Assembly (NCBI GenBank): GCA_036244855.1
Contig: BQKZ01001293.1
Span: 75,588-121,629, forward strand
DNA: 46,042 bases
Source: Temnopleurus reevesii
Taxonomy: Eukaryota; Echinodermata; Echinoidea; Temnopleuroida; Temnopleuridae
Direction: 5' to 3'
Both the position numbers and the translations under genes were made by a program. Shown here in pieces: positions 44,654 through 46,042 of the stretch. The notes under the pieces were generated by a model. It searched no databases. It was not told where the DNA came from and was given only the letters and a program-made list of their open reading frames with translations. Position 1 is the first letter of the stretch; every line of letters begins with the position of its first letter.

Positions 44654-45312
44654 GTGGTGGTAATGGAGATGGTGATGATGATGATGGCAATAGTGGTGGC
44701 AATGATGGTGATGGCGGTTGTGGTGGTTATGTTTATTGATGTTGATGGTGATGATGATGATTATGAAGATGATTATGATGAAATGATGACAGTGGTCGTT
44801 GTTTATGGTGATGATAGGAGTCGTGGTTGTTCCGTTGCTGGTCCCCAATGCCGGGAATATTATTATTATGTTTGTTTTGGTGCTTGTGGTAATAGCATTG
44901 ATGGTGGTGGTGATTAATTTTATGATTATAATGTGATAATTGTATATGGTAACAATGATTATGATTAATGCATGTAGCGGGGCAAATATTCCCATCATAT
45001 TTTCCATGCTGATGGCTAATATGATGATAATTGCCTGGATGTTGGGGATAATTGATAGTGACTATGACGTCAACGCTAATAATGGAGGTTATCATTGATC
45101 TTGACAAGGTAAAAATGTTCCTATTGTAATCTTCTATTTTGTCTTTCGTTTTGCAGATCAACAAAGAGAGAGGAATGGTCCGAACACTAACGATACTCGG
45201 ACACCGTACACCAGTAGTGAGCGTTGACTGGTGTACAACACTGAACACTGGCGTCTGCTTGAGTGGTTCTATGGACGGGAGGGTACAAGTTACAACTTTA
45301 CTGAGTCAATAA
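22167..45312 (+). CDS. WDR91: WDR91-like endosomal WD40 protein, 17 exons
   Basis: Coding exons 22167-22289, 24057-24211, 25593-25702, 26994-27116, 27852-27997, 29106-29188, 30970-31381, 31845-31957, 32489-32625, 33307-33442, 34671-34767, 35334-35428, 36272-36428, 37990-38098, 39782-39894, 42208-42405 and 45157-45312 join in phase to about 820 residues (human WDR91 is about 747). Order: LisH-like segment (about 7-40), helical region with SLHNFLS, coiled coil (about 180-219), Ser/Gly/Gln-rich linker (about 220-480), then WD40 repeats (about 485-820) with [17 protein letters not shown] and [12 protein letters not shown] segments. WDR91 is a RAB7 effector that works with WDR81 to restrain PI3P synthesis during early-to-late endosome conversion; that role is transferred from the family. 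Exon 4 is joined to exon 5 by a probable U12-type AT-AC intron. Several 3' exons are duplicated in the window. Confidence 0.93.
22507..22818. mobile_element. 312-bp MITE, family M2 (copy 2, WDR91 intron 1)
   Basis: Long inverted ends beginning GGCCCGTATTCCGATAGCGA and pairing over more than 50 bp. Same length and shared core with 2617-2928, inverted relative to it. No clear target duplication. Confidence 0.8.
23118..23772. mobile_element. Possible non-autonomous DNA transposon in WDR91 intron 1
   Basis: Inverted termini containing TCACATTAATTCGC (left) and GCGAATTAATGTGA (right), about 650 bp apart; a further GCGAATTAATATGACAC lies inside at about 23508. No coding capacity. Confidence 0.5.
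24057..24211 (+). CDS. WDR91: WDR91 exon 2
   Basis: A 155-nt exon reading [17 protein letters not shown] and [14 protein letters not shown]. The acceptor follows a CT-repeat polypyrimidine tract and GTACAG. The alternative AG three bases later would break the frame. Confidence 0.9.
24384..24725 (+). mobile_element. LINE 3' end fragment
   Basis: Reads [29 protein letters not shown] and [12 protein letters not shown], then a stop: the typical end of a non-LTR retrotransposon reverse-transcriptase frame. It is followed by about 110 bp of 3' UTR and an (ACAAG)n tail at about 24698-24720. 5'-truncated. Confidence 0.85.
25091..25478. mobile_element. 388-bp TTAA-flanked MITE (piggyBac-type), present in one block only
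   Basis: Ends AGTCAGTCCGTCATGAT and its complement; flanked by TTAA at 25087-25090 and 25479-25482. The duplicated block has a single uninterrupted TTAA at 26314-26317 in otherwise matching sequence, which is a clean empty site. TTAA duplication with precise ends is characteristic of piggyBac elements. Confidence 0.9.
25593..25702 (+). CDS. WDR91: WDR91 exon 3 (copy 1)
   Basis: A 110-nt exon, [20 protein letters not shown] to EWKEWF, between TTACAG and GTAAGT. A near-identical second copy at 26424-26533 differs by one conservative Val/Ile change and silent changes. Either copy splices in phase to exon 4. Confidence 0.88.
26114..26153 (+). CDS. WDR91: WDR91 exon 4, truncated copy ending at an N
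   Basis: Begins [12 protein letters not shown] after TTTCAG and runs straight into the single N at 26154, where the sequence jumps back to the previous intron. It is the same exon as 26994-27116, cut by the assembly join. Confidence 0.85.
26424..26533 (+). CDS. WDR91: WDR91 exon 3 (copy 2, probable other haplotype)
   Basis: Same length, phase and splice sites as copy 1, encoding [10 protein letters not shown] where copy 1 has [10 protein letters not shown]. Surrounding intron is also duplicated after the single-N join at 26154, which favours allelic duplication over a second exon. Confidence 0.8.
26994..27116 (+). CDS. WDR91: WDR91 exon 4 (complete; U12-type donor)
   Basis: Encodes [20 protein letters not shown] to FLSIIFQSM plus the first base of a Pro codon. 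There is no GT at the homologous exon end; the next bases are ATATCCTTT, the U12 AT-AC donor consensus. Reading on without splicing gives a stop three codons later. Confidence 0.9.
27117..27851 (+). other. WDR91: Probable U12-type AT-AC intron in WDR91
   Basis: Starts ATATCCTTT and ends GCAC. A branch-site match CCTTAAC lies at 27835-27841, about 11 nt before the intron end, inside the usual window for minor-spliceosome introns. Joining 27116 to 27852 gives [14 protein letters not shown], matching vertebrate MPVPVILNFDAE. A GT-AG alternative using CTGAG at 27880 would lose the conserved PLPILL segment. The 49-N gap at 27661-27709 lies inside the intron and does not touch the signals. Confidence 0.88.
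27661..27709. other. Assembly gap in a poly-G tract (49 N)
   Basis: N run bordered on both sides by G homopolymer, inside the U12-type intron. Confidence 0.99.
27852..27997 (+). CDS. WDR91: WDR91 exon 5 (coiled coil)
   Basis: 146 nt encoding [20 protein letters not shown] and a heptad-like run rich in Leu, Gln and Glu ending GRLQEQ: a short coiled coil likely used for dimerisation or partner binding. The donor is GTCAGT. Confidence 0.9.
28080..28163 (+). pseudogene. Decayed copy of WDR91 exon 5 in intron 5
   Basis: Contains AAGTACGAGGACCAGATAGG and CTACAAGAACAGGTCAGTA, clearly derived from the end of exon 5 with its donor, but the upstream half is corrupted. An orthologous remnant with more damage is at 29782-29873 in the duplicated block, so the decay predates the two haplotypes. 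Confidence 0.7.
28234..29039. mobile_element. 806-bp TTAA-flanked foldback element (piggyBac-type)
   Basis: Arms of about 270 bp start AGGTCCACTTTTATGACAAT and end with the complement. Each arm also contains its own palindrome (around 28380-28470 and 28805-28890, core TACTGTATATGA). TTAA lies at 28230-28233 and 29040-29043. The parallel block has one TTAA at 29938-29941 with no element. No transposase. Confidence 0.9.
29106..29188 (+). CDS. WDR91: WDR91 exon 6 (copy 1)
   Basis: 83 nt, [19 protein letters not shown] and on to SSGIG, Ser/Asp-rich linker; phase 0 in and 2 out. Copy 2 at 30020-30102 has the same length and splice sites. Confidence 0.85.
29591..29662 (+). CDS. WDR91: WDR91 exon 5, partial copy starting at an N
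   Basis: Identical in protein to the second half of exon 5 ([17 protein letters not shown]...) and followed by the same GTCAGT donor and intron. It begins at the single N at 29590, where the assembly re-enters sequence already present from 27926 on. Confidence 0.85.
30020..30102 (+). CDS. WDR91: WDR91 exon 6 (copy 2, probable other haplotype)
   Basis: Reads [20 protein letters not shown], differing from copy 1 at three residues (Ile/Met, His/Gln, Ser/Asn). Lies in the block that re-enters at the N at 29590. Confidence 0.8.
30530..30969. other. WDR91 intron 6 end, no recognised feature
   Basis: AT-rich intron. About 29220-29590 and 30140-30680 are the two haplotype copies of this stretch; the second carries small insertions, including a GCGCTTTATACGGGTG SINE-tail-like piece near 30360. 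Confidence 0.5.
30970..31381 (+). CDS. WDR91: WDR91 exon 7 (Ser/Gly-rich linker)
   Basis: A 412-nt exon, [20 protein letters not shown] onward, with polySer, a Lys/Gln-rich stretch and a [16 protein letters not shown] run before [10 protein letters not shown]. Disordered by composition; the (GGT)n tract is a likely length polymorphism. The acceptor is TTCCAG and the donor GTACCA. Confidence 0.85.
31608..31800. repeat. A-rich simple repeat
   Basis: About 190 bp of A runs broken by T and G between WDR91 exons 7 and 8. Confidence 0.95.
31845..31957 (+). CDS. WDR91: WDR91 exon 8 (Gln-rich)
   Basis: 113 nt, [20 protein letters not shown] then KTSGQAPK, matching in character the KERKELFS segment of vertebrate WDR91. 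The acceptor is GATCAG and the donor GTATGT. Confidence 0.82.
32489..32625 (+). CDS. WDR91: WDR91 exon 9
   Basis: 137 nt, [20 protein letters not shown] onward to NSTFYPG, a low-complexity linker. Assigned because its phases (2 in, 1 out) connect exon 8 to exon 10 without a stop; sequence conservation is weak. Confidence 0.75.
32891..33032. mobile_element. Short MITE with GGGTTGTGTTTCAT termini
   Basis: 142 bp between GGGTTGTGTTTCATAAA and TTTATGAAACACAACCC. Non-coding, in WDR91 intron 9. Similar GTGCGTAGCTATATGAAACACGACC sequence occurs at about 4378-4404. Confidence 0.78.
33307..33442 (+). CDS. WDR91: WDR91 exon 10 (start of WD40 propeller)
   Basis: 136 nt, [20 protein letters not shown] followed by SSITYSRF and [16 protein letters not shown] and VAS-D-DGV are hallmarks of WDR91 at the propeller entry. 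The acceptor is CATCAG and the donor GTAAGT. Confidence 0.9.
33504..33642 (+). pseudogene. Degenerate duplicate of WDR91 exon 10
   Basis: The 3' two thirds ([20 protein letters not shown] to GVIK plus the GTAAGT donor) are almost perfect, but the 5' third has an indel that changes frame relative to [10 protein letters not shown] and there is no convincing acceptor. Its final codons read GVIK, closer to vertebrates than exon 10 (GVVK), so conversion between the copies is possible. Confidence 0.7.
34132..34617. mobile_element. MITE family M3 copy split by a SINE
   Basis: Outer ends AGGGTGTGTTGTT and AACAACACCCCCT, with TAA on each side. The interior matches 18419-18588 (GCAAGTTGCAGTTGATCGGA, GCGCGAATGAAAATG) up to 34289 and resumes after the SINE. 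Confidence 0.82.
34290..34585 (+). mobile_element. tRNA-derived SINE (copy 1), nested
   Basis: Starts near AGGAGCGTCGTGGTGTAGTG (A-box-like TGGTGTAGTGG) with a B-box GGTTCGAATCT, a tRNA-unrelated body (CACTCAACCCAGGTGAGG) and an (ATT)n tail. The 10-bp duplication GATTTGTAGT lies at 34280-34289 and 34586-34595. Confidence 0.88.
34671..34767 (+). CDS. WDR91: WDR91 exon 11
   Basis: 97 nt, [20 protein letters not shown] then [12 protein letters not shown]; corresponds to VWSFNP...KSPLLSLEW in vertebrates. The acceptor TTTCAG lies shortly after the MITE/SINE nest at 34132-34617. Confidence 0.9.
35334..35428 (+). CDS. WDR91: WDR91 exon 12
   Basis: 95 nt, [20 protein letters not shown] and on to DAAFPR, a WD40 blade matching LLGSGVGTVRLYD. 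The acceptor is CTGTAG and the donor GTATGA. Confidence 0.9.
35429..36271 (+). other. WDR91 intron 12
   Basis: No clear element. A segment near 35950-36080 (GTTGCAATCAAATGC, TTTGCACACAGT, TGATTGGTACATGC) is distantly similar to repeats at 3400-3500 and 43930-44050. An (ATT)n run is at 36160-36180. Confidence 0.5.
36272..36428 (+). CDS. WDR91: WDR91 exon 13
   Basis: 157 nt, [20 protein letters not shown] then VADWGSDL and [12 protein letters not shown], matching ILSLACSPNGASFV and LLLWDTKTMK in vertebrates. The donor is GTGAGA. It is the parent of several decayed copies in the following intron. Confidence 0.9.
36430..37900 (+). repeat. GA-rich intron with a series of decayed exon-13 copies
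   Basis: Strongly purine-rich on the plus strand (GGAGG/GAGGAA tracts). Exon-13 remnants, some with the GTGAGA donor, occur near 36535-36575, 36845-36905, 37230-37325, 37388-37500 and 37725-37815. The 37230 and 37388 remnants keep GGGTTCAGA and CTACAGGTGAG-type segments but have deletions and frameshifts. The unit looks like exon end plus donor-proximal GA tract, copied repeatedly. Confidence 0.82.
37990..38098 (+). CDS. WDR91: WDR91 exon 14 (copy 1)
   Basis: 109 nt, [20 protein letters not shown] then [16 protein letters not shown], a highly conserved WD40 blade. Copy 2 at 43254-43362 encodes the same peptide with 15 silent base differences. Confidence 0.92.
38169..38981. mobile_element. 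813-bp foldback element in WDR91 intron 14
   Basis: Outer arms of over 200 bp: TAATTGAAGAGAGTTGATCA at the left and its complement at the right, with GTGACGTTTCGGCTG, TTGACCAATCAGCGGTCG and GCGCGCCTTATATTG in both arms. More GC-rich than its surroundings. Not present after exon 14 copy 2. The structure recalls the long-armed foldback (TU-type) elements described in sea urchins; the family link is inferred. Confidence 0.8.
39160..39600 (+). pseudogene. Decayed exon-14 fragments in intron 14
   Basis: Remnants of [11 protein letters not shown] plus the GTGAGTGATCTTATCA donor region occur at 39165-39218 and 39305-39365, a GCINCTS remnant at 39232-39265, and a weak MVRL remnant near 39560-39592. 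A similar weak remnant sits at 43575-43610 in the second block. Confidence 0.65.
39782..39894 (+). CDS. WDR91: WDR91 exon 15 (copy 1)
   Basis: 113 nt, [20 protein letters not shown] then [18 protein letters not shown], matching the MQQHECAMSWRAH...YSIGEDGK blade of vertebrates. The donor is GTCAGT. Confidence 0.92.
40348..40385. repeat. Poly-A tract
   Basis: About 38 A residues directly before a decayed exon-15 fragment. Confidence 0.95.
40558..40854 (+). mobile_element. tRNA-derived SINE (copy 2)
   Basis: Same family as 34290-34585: GGCGCCGTAGTGTAGTGG, B-box GGTTCGAATCC, CACTCAACCCAGGTGAGG, a GATAAGCGCTATATA end and (ATT)n. Inserted within a decayed exon-15 repeat. Confidence 0.88.
41159..41337. 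mobile_element. 179-bp TA-flanked MITE (Tc1/mariner-type)
   Basis: Termini CAGTCAAACCTGTCTATAG and its complement ending GACTG, flanked by TA. The interior holds several further GTGGCCACTATAGACAGG units. TA duplication suggests a Tc1/mariner relative. Confidence 0.85.
41341..42207 (+). other. WDR91 intron 15, 3' part
   Basis: Nothing gene-like. Around 41700-42110 the base composition is more balanced and may be an old repeat, but no termini were identified. Confidence 0.5.
42208..42405 (+). CDS. WDR91: WDR91 exon 16 (copy 1)
   Basis: 198 nt, [20 protein letters not shown] to [22 protein letters not shown] and GGVIYK, corresponding to the ATGPFVLSGYSGYK...RGRLFAFD blade. The acceptor is CTGCAG and the donor GTTAGA. 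Confidence 0.92.
43254..43362 (+). CDS. WDR91: WDR91 exon 14 (copy 2)
   Basis: Same peptide, length and phases as copy 1. All 15 differences over 109 nt are synonymous, much more than between the exon 15 or exon 16 copies in the same pair of blocks. Either a deeply diverged allele or an older duplicate kept under constraint. Confidence 0.82.
43789..43901 (+). CDS. WDR91: WDR91 exon 15 (copy 2, probable other haplotype)
   Basis: Encodes the same peptide as copy 1 with only a few silent changes; about 140 bp of upstream intron is also nearly identical. The donor is GTTAGT instead of GTCAGT. Confidence 0.82.
44331..44528 (+). CDS. WDR91: WDR91 exon 16 (copy 2, probable other haplotype)
   Basis: Same peptide as copy 1 with only about four silent differences. 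It is followed by the same GTTAGAAATTGAATATAG intron start, which here continues through the GAT microsatellite to exon 17. Confidence 0.85.
44558..44720. repeat. GAT microsatellite in WDR91 intron 16
   Basis: Long (GAT)n with GGT interruptions, continuing more loosely to about 44920. The first block ends at the start of the same repeat just before the N at 42441, consistent with assembly breakage there. Confidence 0.95.
45157..45312 (+). CDS. WDR91: WDR91 exon 17 (last exon)
   Basis: 156 nt including [23 protein letters not shown] then [10 protein letters not shown] and [15 protein letters not shown], matching RAPVVTVDWST...ASMDGKIKLTTLLA at the vertebrate C-terminus. The acceptor is TTGCAG. 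Confidence 0.92.
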   Translation: MNKERGMVRTLTILGHRTPVVSVDWCTTLNTGVCLSGSMDGRVQVTTLLSQ

Positions 45313-45329
45313 GTTATATTTATATTCAG

Positions 45330-45790
45330 TGTCAACTGGTGAACAACTCCTTCATCTGCTTGTAAAACTCTTCTACTTGTGTAAGGAAATATGTTACCAC
45401 TTTACCAAGTCAGTAGTTTACACAGATTTTCAGTGTCAACTGGTGTATAACACTTATCACCGGAGTCTGCTTGAGTGGTTCCATGGGCAGTATAGTGCAA
45501 GTCAATAGTTTACATCAACATTCAGTGTTAACTGGTGTAAGACACTTACATGTGTTAGTGGTGTCTGATTGAGTGTTTAGATGGAAGGATGAATACAAGT
45601 TACAGCTGTACTTAGTAAAAAATACACCAATATTCTGTGAACATGTAGTATTGACTTTAACAGTAGTGTTTCCATGGAATGCTAGATGCTATCACTTTTA
45701 CTGAAGTCAATAATCTACACCTAAATAAAGTGCTGACTGGTGTACAACACATAACACCAGTATCCCCCTAGGGTGGTTCCATAGATGAAC
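45330..45790 (+). repeat. Decayed exon-17 copies in the WDR91 3' UTR
   Basis: The segment from VDWCTT to the stop is echoed about four times: near 45333-45375, 45426-45510, 45518-45620 and 45722-45800. Each contains variants of GTCAACTGGTGTA and TGGTTCCATGG. The first unit boundaries are about 95-110 bp apart. They lie past the TAA, so they do not alter the protein. Confidence 0.78.
45724..45729 (+). promoter_or_regulatory. Candidate WDR91 polyadenylation signal
   Basis: AATAAA about 410 nt after the stop. Another AATAAA-like motif lies near 45984. Neither is supported beyond the hexamer. Confidence 0.3.
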
Positions 45791-46042
45791 AGGTCCTCGG
45801 TTAAAAATCTACACCAATGAGCAGTTTTGAGTTCTAATTTTTACCACGATTCAACAATATTCCATGATCTATTTTGATATGATTGTGCTGAAATCTTGCC
45901 AGATGTGTAGTAAGACAACTGACCTATTAATTACATGTAGTTCCATAGAAGCAAACATCCTGGGATATGAATGTGGATAGAAATAAAAATATGCAACACC
46001 TATGGTTATCTCATGAGAGAAAGCGTATTGTTTTCATGCTTT
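45791..46042 (+). other. 3' flank, nothing recognised
   Basis: AT-rich sequence beyond the exon-17 echoes; no frame or element identified. Confidence 0.6.

Noticed and set aside
44493..45248. PolyAsp, polyMet, polySer and polyHis frames
   Set aside because: Product of the (GAT)n microsatellite in WDR91 intron 16, partly antisense to exon 17.

Overview
This is an animal nuclear genome window, not bacterial. It has spliced genes with GT-AG introns, tRNA-derived SINEs, LINE fragments, many short inverted-repeat DNA elements and long triplet microsatellites. Gene content plus the foldback and MITE-rich introns fit an invertebrate deuterostome, most likely a sea urchin. The species is an inference.

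Two genes sit head to head. On the minus strand, 21747 down to 7495 encodes an SNM1A/DCLRE1A orthologue: an N-terminal UBZ-type zinc finger, a long acidic disordered region, then a metallo-beta-lactamase/beta-CASP nuclease. I could join nine exons in phase into about 1132 codons. On the plus strand, 22167 to 45312 encodes a WDR91 orthologue: a LisH-like N-terminus, a coiled coil, a low-complexity linker and a C-terminal WD40 propeller. I could join seventeen exons in phase into about 820 codons. The two start codons are about 420 bp apart, so the genes probably share a bidirectional promoter. No protein-coding gene was found in 1-7494; it holds repeats, a LINE fragment and decayed pieces of the last DCLRE1A exon.

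Three kinds of duplication overlap. (1) Single-N joins (5784, 11629, 15030, 26154, 29590, 42441) and the N block 17047-17447 are bordered by near-copies of adjacent sequence, including whole exons. These look like both haplotypes of a heterozygous animal placed in tandem by the assembler. (2) Independently, many exons of both genes are accompanied by decayed tandem partial copies in neighbouring introns or UTRs, the clearest being a roughly 178-bp array on DCLRE1A exon 8. (3) Mobile elements are dense. Two TTAA-flanked elements are present in one duplicated copy and cleanly absent from the other, which gives exact filled and empty sites.

The most notable single feature is a probable minor-spliceosome (U12-type) AT-AC intron in WDR91 at 27117-27851. 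It removes an apparent premature stop and restores the conserved protein sequence.
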